Notes under the pieces: generated by a model
What the model was told of the DNA's origin: nothing
Databases searched by the model: none
Seen by the model: only the letters and a program-made list of their open reading frames with translations
In this document: positions 24,238 to 35,451 of the stretch, one piece after another
Position numbering within the stretch: position 1 is the stretch's first letter
How the letters are laid out: the number at the start of each line of letters is the position of its first letter
Made by a program: the position numbers and the translations under genes
Origin: Neoscytalidium dimidiatum
Lineage: Eukaryota > Ascomycota > Dothideomycetes > Botryosphaeriales > Botryosphaeriaceae
Assembly (NCBI GenBank): GCA_037367355.1
Contig: CM074706.1
Span: 1,612,001 to 1,676,000 of the forward strand
Direction: 5' to 3'
Length of the DNA: 64,000 nucleotides

Positions 24238-25476
24238 ATGTTCTGCACACCATCCCTCGCCCGCCCGCGACCCCTACGGCTGAAGGCCGCTGCCACGGCC
24301 CGTCCGATCACCCATCCAGGCCTCGCCGCAACCCAACATCGATCGTTATCAGCACCTCCGCGGCGCCCCGAGCTTCCTCGTTCACCCCTCCCACGACAAA
24401 GGTGCCACCTCCACCTCGCCCCGCCCTTCCTCCTCGACGACTACATCCCCCGCTACCTCCTCCTCGACGAGCGCACCGCCGCCAAGAAGCGCGCCGCCGC
24501 CTACAAGCACCTCCGCAACTGCAACCTCTGCCCGCGCAAATGCGGCGTGGACCGGTACGAGACGACGGGCGTGTGCCTGATCGGCGCCACGACGGTCAAA
24601 GTCAACACGATCGCGCCGCACTTCGGCGAGGAGCCGTGCCTGCAGGGCCACCACGGCAGCGGCTCCGTCTTCTTCAGCGGCTGCAACCTGCGCTGCGTCT
24701 TCTGCCAGAACCACGACATCGCGCACCAGCGCAACGGCTTCGACCTGACCCCCGAGGAGCTGGCCGAGTGGTACCTCAAGCTGCAGACCGTGGGGAACTG
24801 CCACAACGTCAACCTGGTCACGCCCGAGCACGTCGTCCCCCAGGTCGTGCTGTCGATCCTCGCGGCGAGGGAGATGGGCCTGAAGATCCCGATCGTGTAC
24901 AACACGAGCGCGTTCGATAGCCCGGAGAGCATCGAGTTGCTCGATGGCCTGGTTGACATTTACCTGCCGGATTTCAAGGTTTGGAAGAACAGTACGAGTA
25001 AGAGGTTGCTGAAGGCGGATGGGTATACCGAGGCTGCGATGGAGAGCGTCAAGTTGATGCATCGGCAGGTGGGGGATTTGTGTTTCACGCCCGATGGGAT
25101 CGCGAAGTCTGGCGTATTAGTCAGGCATTTGGTCATGCCGGGTAAAGAGGATGAGGGCGTGGAGATTATGAAGTGGTTGGCGGACAATGTGTCAAAAGAT
25201 TTGTTCGTCCACATCATGGAGCAGTACTTTCCGCGCGCGCATGTGGGGAAGCCGAAGAGGGGCGGGAAGAAGAAAGATGACGGGGAAGAGGCGGATGACG
25301 ACGTGACGGAACCGGGTGGTGTGAAGGCAGATCAGAAGAGGAGTGAAACGGTGAGGTACCAGGATATCAATCGCCCGGTCAAGGATGAGGAGGTGTCGAT
25401 TGTCAAGAAAGCTGCTAGGGAAGCCGGACTGTGGAGGTTCGTTGAAGCTGCCGAACATGGAGGTTTCAACATCTGA
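24238..25476 (+). CDS. Radical SAM protein, PflA-like (COG1313 type)
   Basis: The frame encodes 412 residues. The radical SAM cluster motif is C149-x3-C153-x2-C156 in FSGCNLRCVFCQNHDIAH. A second Cys group, C95-x2-C98-x3-C102 (CNLCPRKCGVDR), lies before it and is typical of the family annotated as putative pyruvate formate-lyase activating enzymes, suggesting an extra metal site. Further family motifs are TPEHVVPQV, IPIVYNTSAFDS and DIYLPDFKVW. The start at 24238 gives a basic, Ser/Ala/Arg-rich leader resembling a mitochondrial presequence. Family members reductively cleave S-adenosylmethionine. Their substrate in fungi is not known to me. A Lys/Asp-rich insertion lies at about 340-370, before the C-terminal RYQDINRPV motif. 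Confidence 0.85.
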   Translation: MFCTPSLARPRPLRLKAAATARPITHPGLAATQHRSLSAPPRRPELPRSPLPRQRCHLHLAPPFLLDDYIPRYLLLDERTAAKKRAAAYKHLRNCNLCPRKCGVDRYETTGVCLIGATTVKVNTIAPHFGEEPCLQGHHGSGSVFFSGCNLRCVFCQNHDIAHQRNGFDLTPEELAEWYLKLQTVGNCHNVNLVTPEHVVPQVVLSILAAREMGLKIPIVYNTSAFDSPESIELLDGLVDIYLPDFKVWKNSTSKRLLKADGYTEAAMESVKLMHRQVGDLCFTPDGIAKSGVLVRHLVMPGKEDEGVEIMKWLADNVSKDLFVHIMEQYFPRAHVGKPKRGGKKKDDGEEADDDVTEPGGVKADQKRSETVRYQDINRPVKDEEVSIVKKAAREAGLWRFVEAAEHGGFNI

Positions 25477-26448
25477 TTCCTCGCACATAAGAAATAATGA
25501 ACAACCCAGCGCATTTTTAACCCTATAAGTGGATAGCTTGTCGAGGACCTTAGTATAGCTAGTGGCCTCGATGTAGGCTTGTAAATTTACCTTCTATGCT
25601 CGGGAGGTGAACGCTCAAACGGATTCGTCTTTGTATATCAAGAGCTAAAGACAGGAATACCGAGACTTTAGTGTAGTGTGTCGGTACGCCCTTGCATATA
25701 ATACAGTCATCTTAAATCCCTTGCGGGTATCCACCCCTGTTAGGTTGCACCAATTAGGCGAAATATGTTTCTGCCTGAACCAATAGCAGGAACTAGACAT
25801 GGCAAAATTTTCGACTGAGGAGAACCATTGCGAGATTCGCTAAGTGCTACACAGTGCAACTGAACTGAGAACTGCAAGTTCAGCTGGACCAGCGCTATCT
25901 CCTCTATTACTGAGGCACTCACTGAGGTCCTGGGCTTGCGCATAATATCTATTCCCAGAAGTTCGTGTCTATATAATGAAGCATTTTGGTAATCGCGTCA
26001 TCATGCCGAACATATTAAATTCGCTTCTGAATTTGACGTTGCTAATGCAGCTTTCTTTGGTCTGCAAGTGGATATGCTTGACGTACTGCGCCAATGAAAT
26101 TCAACCGATAGCAAGGAGCCGAATCAGCAATACCTGCTATCTACATTGTTCCTGCCAGCACTATCTTTGTGGAGGAGTTCTTCGAGAGCAAGTGGTCTCA
26201 AAGTGCTACACCATAGTTTTCGGGAGCCACTGCAGCAACCCATGTGCCGCCTTCTATTACTCTTCAGCAACGGGCGATACTTCGTGTCGCCTGAGTGGAG
26301 ATGCAAGCTGCTTGCGATGAAGTGACTATTAAAATCAGTTATATTCAAGTAGCCTTTGAGAGACACGCCCCCCCATGTCTTTAGCATGGGATTCGCAGCC
26401 GTCGGTGCGGCTCTTCCCTCACTTTCCTTTCGTTTTCTCTTTTTGCTC
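25477..26448. other. Intergenic region, no gene seen
   Basis: This stretch separates the 3' ends of the radical SAM gene and the convergent acyltransferase gene. It has no protein-like frame. One 114-codon frame (25976-26320) is Cys- and Leu-rich but looks random. Confidence 0.5.
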
Positions 26449-29400
26449 CTACAACCTCGCCCTCGTCTGAAACCCCTTCCCCCTCCTCCGACTCCTCAAC
26501 TTCCTCTCCGCCTCCTTCGCCGCCGCGCTCTCCTCCTCCGCTCTCTCTAACGCCTCCCCGACCGCTTGCGCGCTCCTCCCGGTTCCCACCCCATCCTCGA
26601 ACAGCGGCCTCCCCACCCTGTCCACCAGGCTCAACACCCGGTTCCTGACCGTCGCGCCATCTCTCCTATTCTTGCCCTCCCTTCTGCTCTGGCTGATCAT
26701 CTCCGCGAAATCCCACAGCCTGCCTTGGGCAAGGATGGCGCCGGTGGCAGGGTCGCGTGACGGCATCCACTCGGCGCTGAGGCGCAGCGTGGGCGGGACG
26801 CGGGCGTCGCGAGACTTGGAGACGGCGATGATGCCCTCCTCCTCGAAGCGGGTGTACGCGTTCTTGAGGGTTTCCTTGTTCACAGCCTCGAAGTAAGACA
26901 GGTCGCCTTGGTGGTAGAGGGTTTTGCCGAGCTGACGTTGTTCGTTAGTATCAGAACATTCAACACTGTCTTCTGGCACCCGAGGGAGATTGAAGGGCTA
27001 GATGAAGGGGAGAGAAAAACTTACCAACTGCGCCCTATCCTGCACCCTCTTGACATCGAGCCAAGGGCTTCCGTTCGTGCCCGGCGGCGGCGTCAACATG
27101 ATCAGACTGACCGCGCCCAGCCAGCTCGCCTCGACGAACGGCCAGATCATGAAGCAGTAGAAGTCGTAGTTCTCGCGGCCGCACTCGCGCTCCGCGTCGC
27201 TCAGCTCGACCCAGAGCACGCGGTCGGTCGCACCGCCCTCGCCTGCGACGCCCGGCTCGCGCGTGACCGTAATGACGTTGTCGGCCTCGAGCGAGCGCAG
27301 CGTCTTCTCCAGGTTGGTCGCTAGTCCCTCTGTCGGGAAGATGAATTCGCCGCGGAAGAGCTGCGAGAGGAAGGAGACTTGTGCGTAGAGGTCGGCGTAC
27401 GAGATGCGCTGGTGCGAGGGCGCGCCGCCTTGCTTCACGCGCGTGTACATGGCAGCAGAGACGAGAGCGGGCAGGACGAAGAGGTGGATGGTCATGTTGC
27501 GGTAGAAGGAGAGCTGGAAGCTGTTGAGGTTGTTAGTCAATTCTAGCATAGGAAAAAGGGACGAGGGGAGATGCCTACCGATCGACAGCATAGAAGGTTT
27601 CCTCTGGCAGACCTGACACCACGCCCACCAGGCCTGGGCCTAGCACATCTAATGCTCTTTCGACAACGTACTCTGTGGGCGCGCCGCCGAAGTGCGCGAC
27701 TCTACCTCCGGCATTTCGGACCCGCTCGCTCAACCACTCTACTCTGCGCACAAGCTCACTCTTACCCACGCCTCGCCCTCTCAGCGTCAGCAATACCGTC
27801 CCTACTAGGGCAGTAGGCATGACGACCGAGACAGCGTTGATCTCTGAGAGGACGCGGTATCCAAGCGTGCGAAGGAGACGGAGTTTGAACTCACGATCCG
27901 TGATGGCGGGACTCTCGAGGGAAGGAGGCAGGCGTGAGGCACGGGCTTGCTGGGCATTGATGAAGGAGCGGAGGGACCATGGTTCGGCGAAGCGGACGTC
28001 GACACGACCTAGCTTGAGAGATAGGACGGAGGAGGCGGAGAGGAAGTCGCGAAGGTTCTCTTTAGGCTTTGGTTGACCGAGAAGTTCGGAGATGTAGGAG
28101 CTTAGACGTTGCGTTAGCTAATCTTTGTCATATGGGTAAATGGAGTAGTCATGGAGGATGGTTACTTACTCGACTTCGATAACTTTGTCGTATTGTGTGC
28201 TGACGGGACAGATGATAGCGTCATCTACCCGGCCTGAGAGGACACTGTCAAGGAGGAAGCTGAGGATACCAAATTTTGGAGGTAGAAGCTTCCCGGTCCG
28301 TGATCGGCCGCCCTCTGAATCATTTGTAAGCCAATGATCTCATAGGACCTTGCTCCGTGAAGAATCTGGAGGCCAAACGCAAAGCAAGCGAGCTTACCAA
28401 CAAAACATTCGAAATTGTAACCATGTGTCAAAAGCGTGTCCATGTATGACTGGACAAGGGCATTATACAGCTGATCATCTCCGAAACTTCTCCGAATCCA
28501 GAAAGCGCCTATTTGTAAGATGTTGGCAGTAGTTAGACGGACGATCTCCCCGTGCTGTTGACGAAAGGCGTTGATGTACGTGGTATATGGTAACGTACCG
28601 GCATGTTGCAAAAAGCTTCCGACAAGAGGAAAATTCAAGTTATCGCCTGCTACAACAGTGGGTAAAGCGAGACCCAATCGGTAACAGATGAGCTGTAATG
28701 ATACGTAGTCTACATGTGAGCGATGACAGGGAAGGAATATTATGCTGTGTTTGTCCTTCTCAGCCTTCTCAGCCACAGCCCGTAACCGGAGGACCTCCTC
28801 GGATGAGACGTGGATGCCTAGATGGACATTAGCATTGCGCAAAAGACATCATACTTCGCGGATAGGACATGGTCGTGAAGACCAGAGGCATCTAGCAAAG
28901 CATAGAAACGTTTCATTCCCAGATAAGCCGCGTGCGACCCAGCTGCTTCACGAACACCTAGGAGCTTTTCCCACCCACCTTGATGATATGCCCTCGTCAG
29001 CAACTGTGTGCAGAAATAGTAAGCGCCGCGAATGAACCGCTTGCTCTCCATCTTGCAGATCATCGCATCCGTCATCCCCTCCACCACTTCCTCCAACTGC
29101 GCCTCGATCTCCCTCCTCCGCCTCTCCTTCCTCTGCAGCCTCCCCTTCTCCCCTCGCCCATCCCCGAACCTGCCCTCCTCAACATCCTCCACGTCCACGC
29201 GCTTCGCCGCCAGCTCCCGGATCTTGGCCTTCAGCATCGGGTTGCCGACGACGCGCGCTTTCATCTGCTCGGAGAAGCCGGCGTAGAAGACGGGCTGCCC
29301 GATCACCTTGTCGTAGCTGCGCCACCCGGAGCCCGAGATGTGCGAGGACAGCTCGCGCAGGAAGTCGAGCGGCGACTGCCGGAAGCGCGCCATGCCTTCG

Positions 29401-29600
29401 ACCAGGTTCTGGTCGGGCGACGTTTGCGACTGCGTTATGCCATGCCCTCCGTCCTGTGCGGTTGTGCCTGTGTAGCCGGTCGGGTGTAGGGAGACTTGGT
29501 CGCCGAGGATGGAGAGGTCTGGCGCGGAGGAGGCGGTGGAGGAGGTTGTAGTAGTAGAGGAGGGTGAGGGAGGCGGTTTCGGGTTGTTGTTGGGGGCCAT
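26449..29600 (-). CDS. PlsB/GNPAT-type glycerol-3-phosphate or DHAP acyltransferase
   Basis: This enzyme class acylates glycerol-3-phosphate or dihydroxyacetone phosphate, starting phospholipid or ether-lipid synthesis. Seven exons (29600-28979, 28817-28599, 28508-28398, 28314-28170, 28100-27579, 27520-27025, 26931-26449) join to 865 residues with every phase consistent. Acyltransferase block I is HRSHVDY (H239 to D244). AFWIRRSFG follows, then the substrate block FVEGGRSRTGK (318-323), which is completed only by splicing. ICPVSTQYDKV and ISELLGQPKPKENL come next, as in human GNPAT. The C-terminal half has FYRNMTIHLFV and RGEFIFPTEG. The 90-base intron 28598-28509 has no stop and no frame change, so it could be mistaken for coding sequence. 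The last three residues are ARL, a peroxisomal PTS1-type signal. The N-terminus is Ser/Thr/Pro-rich. Confidence 0.92.
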
Positions 29601-31010
29601 TGTGGTAAGTCTCGAGGGAATGGAGCTCTATTACGGTCGAAGGCTCGTTGGAGAAGAGATAGGATAGCTGGGGGCTTAAATGATGTGGGCTTTGACCAAT
29701 GACTGACGTGCGGAGAGAGTAAGGCGCGAGGAGGTGGTGCGTTCGGATCTATGAATCTTGTCTCGGAGCCCGTCGGGCGGGTATCACAGGAGAGTAGAGG
29801 AGAATGGAGCAAGCTTAGTGGAGCTGTAGGTAGCGAAAACTGATCGGAAGTGGGATCGGGAGTCGATGGCCCCTGCGCATTGAAGTCCGGGGACGGTGAA
29901 GATGTTGTTGAGAAGCTGTCAGCCGATCTCGGCGGTTCTCGGGCACGTCGGGGGCAGAAGCTCGATTCAAGGACGGCCACGAGTGTAGGCCTCTAGAGGA
30001 TCGTCATTTCAGGGGAGCGAGGAGTTCTCGAGGGCGCGAAAGTAGAGGGCGAAGTGTGGAGGCGGGTTTCGTTGACGGCCACATGCGCCAAGTCTGGGGA
30101 AAGAAGGTGGATGTGCCGAGGTTGCGGCTGCCGTCAAGGATCGTCAGCCACCACTGCATCATTCTGCATCTGCCCTGACTCGCCCGCCCTCCATTCTTCG
30201 CTTCTCTATCGCGTCTCTACAGCAACTTGTCTTAGGCATAGGCCTATATGCGCTTCTCTGGAAGCTGTCTTTTTGGATTCTACAGTTGTGGTCTTCGAGC
30301 TATTGGCGAGTACACCGAACGATGCCCATTGCCTACCGAACACGCTCTTCCACTCCCCCGGAATGCAGGGCACGTTCTTGTGTCGTACAGGAGGACAGAG
30401 GACCCAGGTCGGGAACATTCCTCACGAGCCTCATACCAAGCGAAGAATCAACACCCCTTACCTAATCCCTAACCGACCTTATATAAAGACATATCTACAC
30501 TCAAGCGATAACTTACTGCAATGGATGGTTCCGCCCGTTCAATGCCTGATCTTAGAAGAGATACGGCAGCTCAATGTCAAGGTGTGCTCAATCGTATACG
30601 GCATCATGGTTGGCAGCACGCAGTTACCGCGCAGCACATCACCCAACATCGCATGAAGATTTCCTAGTTGCGACAGCTCTATTTGTCCTCCATTTGCGTT
30701 TCTTTCTGTTCTAAATGTGAGGCTGTAGCGGGCTATCGACCCCGCAGCGCTGAGAACCGGCTCAAGAGTATATCGAAACCGAATGACTCTTCTCCGCCAT
30801 AGTTTGTGTCTTCTCCTTGCGATTATCACTTCATGTCTCCCTCCCTGTCTAAAAATAACGTCCAGTATGTAAATTGTGGGCGTCGGGGCGACATCCCATG
30901 TGCGTAGTAATGTCGCGTGACAGCTGGTGTTCGTCCGCAGATGCGAACTGGGTCGCACAGACGGAGGACCACAGCATATTCGCTCGCTTCTTGCCCGATC
31001 GGGTAGGAAT
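29601..31010. other. Intergenic region, no supported gene
   Basis: The first part is the acyltransferase promoter and leader, GA-rich on the plus strand. Open frames such as 30054-30656 have no recognisable features. Confidence 0.45.
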
Positions 31011-31217
31011 TCATATGTGTAGCTCGCGATTTGATTCGAGAGGGTAAAAGCGCTCAGAGAAAACAAGTCTCATCTTGCCATGCTCGAGGGTTGCGGCTCG
31101 GCGGTTGCGGATGACGCCCTTGTTGTTGGGGCCGTTTCGTGTGACTGTGGCTTCGAGTTTGAGGCGTGCGCTGAAATATAGGATGATGAGAACAGGAACG
31201 GTCACAAATATGATCAT
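31011..31217 (-). CDS. Possible small membrane protein or exon
   Basis: The frame encodes 68 residues. A single hydrophobic helix (MIIFVTVPVLIILYFSARL) is followed by a basic, polar tail (NNKGVIRNRRAATLEHGKM). The tail reads like real protein. A CAACAG acceptor-like site just upstream, near 31233, could make it the last exon of a longer gene. I found no convincing first exon and recognise no family. Confidence 0.28.
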   Translation of the reverse strand: MIIFVTVPVLIILYFSARLKLEATVTRNGPNNKGVIRNRRAATLEHGKMRLVFSERFYPLESNRELHI

Positions 31218-32296
31218 GGCGCTTTCGCAGGCTGTTGAGTCGAGTTCGACAGGTCAATGTGGGGAGACAGCAGTTGAAGTAGCGTGCGGGTGGCGGGGAA
31301 AAGCTTATTCTGACTGCTGAGGCAGCGTGGGTTTGAGAACTAGGCCGCGCAAGGTAAACCGAATATCTCGGATTCTCACTTTCGTTCAATTGCATCCTGC
31401 AACACGATTAGGAAGAAGGGAATAATTGTTCCACCTTCCATGGTGTTGCAACTCTCTCGTTGGAAACCTCTCACAAAGCGATGCGAGCTGATTCCCTCCA
31501 CCGACCATCTTTTTGTAGATTAGCTAAATTTCGAGCTATTGACCAGGTCATTACCACCGCGCTTGTTGTGGATATACCGTGACGGAGGAAAGGCAAAGCA
31601 CTGCCGGGTATATTGTGTGCGCCCCTCACCAAGAACCCCGCCGGACGCGCTCCGCACCGATTGGTGGTTGGCTTACAGGTGCATCATCTGTCGGTATATC
31701 GGATCTTTGGGTAATGTCAAGCTTTTGGCTCAGCGGAAGATCTGCCTATTGCCTGCCTTTCACGCTTAATCAGGGAAGGGCCGTTAGGAACAGACAGGCG
31801 CCGTTGAACGAGGGGCCAATCTCTTTCTGATTCGGCGTAAATAGCATCAGCCAGGAATGCGGTGTCCCTCGTCCTACATCAAGATCAGGCTAAAGTCAAA
31901 TACACCTTTATCCCTTTTGCCGCTATTTCAATGCGTCATGAACAAACATGTCTGTTACACTGGCGTGACACAATTCTGGAAGAGCTCGCGCGAGTGGGGC
32001 TGAATTTGGGTAGGACAGTTTCGTTTTTAGCGTGCCGGAACGCCTCGCGTCGAGGGCGCAACTCAGGGGGATTGGTCGGCGCCGCTGCCGGTCAGTCGAT
32101 CACCGTCCGCCACCACCACAAACAGTAGTTTCACAATGCTTATTAGCTCCACGGTTGTTTCCAGCCTCTTCCCTTCATGGGATATTGCCACAGCTTCTCG
32201 TGTATTTACCCATCATCAGCAGGATGTCTCGAGTGCCCGCCTAAGGTGGGCCGGCACCCTGATATGATCATGGCCTTATACTAGACGCCCTGCTCG
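31218..32296. other. Intergenic region upstream of the acetylxylan esterase
   Basis: No protein-like frame is evident. The region probably carries the upstream regulatory sequence of the esterase gene. I could not identify specific activator sites with confidence. Confidence 0.4.
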
Positions 32297-32304
32297 TATA
32301 TAAA
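32297..32304 (+). promoter_or_regulatory. TATA box of the acetylxylan esterase gene
   Basis: TATATAAA lies 114 bases before the start codon. A CT-rich leader (CTCTCTTG, TTTCTCTTCTCTTG) follows, the usual layout of a strongly induced fungal secreted-enzyme gene. Confidence 0.65.
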
Positions 32305-32417
32305 CATGGTGGCCGCCTGCACGAAACATGCTCTCTCTTGAATCAAATCGAGGTTGATCCTTTCTCTTCTCTTGTTCAAACTTCTTCGTCTATTGTTTTC
32401 ACACTTCTACATTCACT

Positions 32418-33238
32418 ATGCACGCCAGCCTCGCCGCTCTTTTCGTCCTCACCGGCAGCGCCCTGGCCGCGCCTGTCGCAGAAGCCGACACCAACAAGCG
32501 CGCCGCTTGCGCCGATATTCACGTCTTCGGCGCGCGCGAGACGACTGCCTCGCCCGGCTTCGGCTCCGCCGGCACCGTCGTCAACTTGATCCTAAACGCA
32601 CACCCGGGCGCCACCTCCGAAGCCATCGACTACCCGGCCGCTGGTGGCAACAGCTACGGCACCTCCGTCCAGGCTGGCACCAAGGCCGTCGCGCAGCAGG
32701 TCGAGGCCTACGCGCAGAGCTGCCCCAACTCCAAGATCGTCATGGTTGGCTATTCGCAGGTCAGTGCGCATCTGCATCGTTTCACGTTTACCGAGATATT
32801 TTGGAGCGCAAAGGGACTGACATCGCGAACAGGGCTCTCAGATCATGACGAACGCGTTCTGCAACGGCGGCGATCCTAACCAGGGCATCACTTCCACCAC
32901 TGCGCCGATCTCGAGCTCCGTTGGCTCCAAGGTCAAGGCAATGATCTGGATGGGCAACCCTCGCCACAAGCCCGGTGCTTCGTATAACGTTGGTACTTCC
33001 AATGCCGCAGGCGTAAGTACTTTCTTTATCAGCTGGAATGACGGTGGAGGCTGACAGAATGTTTGCGTAGTTCGACCCCGAGTCTAGCCCCTGCACGGCG
33101 TATGCAAGTATCATTCAATCTTACTGCGACGCGGCCGATCCCTACTGCTCGAATGGCAACGACGCTTCTGTCCACCAGGGCTACGGATCGGAGTACGGCC
33201 AGGCGGCTCTGAAGTTTGTCAACAGCAAGCTTGGTTGA
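32418..33238 (+). CDS. Acetylxylan esterase / cutinase-family enzyme (CE5)
   Basis: This is a secreted serine esterase that probably removes acetyl groups from xylan. Three exons (32418-32759, 32833-33012, 33071-33238) join in phase 0 to 229 residues. A signal peptide (MHASLAALFVLTGSALAAP) and a short propeptide ending in KR precede the catalytic domain. That domain starts CADIHVFGARETTASPGFGS, as in acetylxylan esterase II proteins. The nucleophile motif GYSQG has Ser113 and is split by the first intron between Gln and Gly. The probable catalytic Asp is D197 (DAADPYC) and His is H209 (VHQGYGSEYG). The family's disulphide between two CGG-type segments appears lost (PAAGGNSYG). The domain ends FVNSKLG, with no cellulose-binding module. 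Confidence 0.94.
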
Positions 33239-34409
33239 ATTAGTCATTGCAACGGATGTATTCGATTCGACTTTATTGGAATAGTAATAGCTATTTACGG
33301 CGGTGTGATCCGTCGCAGATGATTACATCAGGAATAGCAAGCACAATTAGCCTGATCTCTACCTTGAAATAAAGTCCAGCTGGGAAACACCACTGCACTC
33401 GTCTACTCTCAAGTCTGTCCTATTATACCCGGGACTTTTAGGCGTCCTGAGGACATGGCGATGTTCCATTTATGCCAAAGCTCGCCTCCGGTCATTGCGA
33501 TGTCACGCGCGGATCTAAGCTTATTGAACACGCTCTGATCTATCTCAATCTTTGCCACCACCGTTATTCATTTGTTAGTTCGCAAGACGAAATGCCCTTT
33601 GGCCGGTATCGCGGATGATTCAGGCGACTCAGGTGCTATGCAAACTACTGTCGTGGCCGAGGAGCCACTGCACAGGACTGGTTGATTTGTGTGCGAGACT
33701 TTAGCGCAAAGAATGTCTTATGATCTTTCGTCGCGAATACCGTAGAAGCTCTTTGGCACAGCATGTGGGAGCACCTAGACTCACGAAGGAAGATTTAGAT
33801 CGCCGTTTTCTCTCTTACCAATATTTTGGCCATGAAATCACTTTTTTTCAGTACGTGGTCGCTTCTAGAAGTTCAATACGGGCTACAGCGTCGCAAGGGC
33901 GACAGTGCAATTACTGTCGGGCTCGACGTGCGCGCGTCGCTCCTACGACACACAGCTATTATGCGCCATATTCGGAAATCGAATGGCAAAGTAAGAGGCT
34001 GAAGTAACTGTAAAAGGTCTGCGAGCATGCACGAAGTAGACGGTTCTGAATATGACTATTAAGGTACGCAAGAAGGTCTACAAACCATGCCATCCTCTTG
34101 AGTCTCTATCCAGTCTACTTCACCTAGGTTATCTCGATATCTTCACGCAAGTATAACTTGAACTGCTTCGCCCTACGGCGATGTTGTCCTATTTCTATGT
34201 CGCCTTTGTCTGTTGCAGTCATAACTTCCTGATATTGCTAAGAAGTAATTTGTTGAGATTTGGAATATGTTGTAGCCGTAGAACATCAAGCCGGTTTATT
34301 CAAGGTGAGAGGTCGAGACAATGGTGCTGAACTTTGAAGAATTGTATTATTTGCATGGGTAACTTACGCCAACGTGATGTTCCATCCTTAAATATTACGT
34401 TCAACCCCT
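33239..34409. other. AT-richer non-coding region
   Basis: After the esterase 3' UTR I see no protein-like frame. A 95-codon frame at 33720-34007 has no family features. Confidence 0.45.
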
Positions 34410-34830
34410 TCACGGCCTTCTACGTCTATCGAGTGCCGTCAGTCTCATGGCTAAAGAGGTTGCACTGAGCGATGTTATCACGAAGCTGAACCTTCTGACC
34501 TGGGCTTTGACTAGCTCGTCATAGTGTAAACTCACAACCTTGCGGGCACTCGCGCCATCTCTACTTGATCCACCGCGCTTGTTCGGACCCATATAGGCTT
34601 CCATATATGGATTGTACCTTTCACTAGCTGCCGTGAGGCCCTCGCTATCTGAGGATGTTTCGGATATGCTATTTCCGTTTCGCGCATCCGCGTACAGCTC
34701 TACCCCATGTCTTACAGCCTTCATTGTATTCATGATCCTCTCATATGTTCTCCGTGTCGCAATCTGGTGATCCCTCCTCCAGAAGCTGTCTTTGAGGTTG
34801 CGGTTTGGCTTATGCTTGCATGTTGCTGTA
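34410..34830 (-). pseudogene. Coding-like segment, unidentified
   Basis: On the minus strand one frame reads continuously through KHKPNRNLKDSFWRRDHQI, RRTYERIMNTMKAVRHGVEL and YNPYMEAYMGPNKRGGSSRD. The amino-acid mix is like real protein and unlike the random frames around it. I recognise no family. It lacks a clear start, so it may be an exon of an unresolved gene or a decayed fragment. It partly overlaps sequence upstream of the plus-strand segment at 34971-35451. Confidence 0.28.
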
Positions 34831-34970
34831 TGAGGTAGCTGGAGGCGTTGTCTAGAGCGTTGCGACGCTGGTCACCATGTAAATATTAGGTCGCTACTGC
34901 CCGGCTTCCGCATACTCTGTGGCTCCTGTAAGCTATTTAAAACGCAGCTAACTGACCTTCTACTCGTTAG

Positions 34971-35451
34971 ACGCCAGTACGTGCGGTCTCAGGGAAGTTC
35001 TTGCTTTCAATAAGCTATTGCGACCATATGGATGGTCACTCCCAATGCTCCACCATGAAGCTGAAGAGGCGACAGCGTTGTTGCTGTCATGCATGCGAAA
35101 TGCTTCCTCGCGGTCATCCACTACGAGTAGTTCACCTCTGAGGCGGGAAATGAATCTGTTCTCGAAACCGTACTTGACAAAGAGAGCCGACGGCTCTAAT
35201 GAGCTGCCGCCAGAGCCTGAATGTCAATCTTTGTGGCACTTTGGTGTTGAAGTCGCTTGTAGTCTTCCGTAAGTCTGCGAACCTCTGTGGTTATCTCACA
35301 GGCAAGTGCGAAGGCGTTCTTGTGACCATATTAACTGACTAATGATTTTCACAGCCATGGATGGTGCTCGATCAATTCACAACCTTTTTCCGAAGAAGTC
35401 GCAGAGCAGTACTCTCTCCAGGAGACAGCCCCTCACAATCCGTCTTCATGA
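34971..35451 (+). pseudogene. Coding-like segment with one plausible intron, unidentified
   Basis: Following a CTAAC branch site and a TTAG acceptor, the frame reads CGLREVLAFNKLLRPYGWSL. It crosses a plausible 86-base intron (35269-35354, GTAAGT to CACAG) into HGWCSINSQPFSEEVAEQYS and stops at 35449-35451. The splice keeps phase. The first ATG in frame is at 35045. No family was recognised. It may be the 3' part of a gene or a remnant. Confidence 0.25.

Noticed and set aside
24120..24920. 266-codon frame overlapping the radical SAM gene
   Set aside because: Out of frame with the Cys motifs. A shadow.
28818..28978. Short 37-base intron GTATGA-CTAG near 28825-28861 in the acyltransferase
   Set aside because: It breaks the frame. 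The 161-base intron from GTGGGT keeps phase and gives YHQGIHVSSEEV, as expected for the family.
30054..30656. 200-codon plus-strand frame
   Set aside because: No recognisable features, and the composition looks random.
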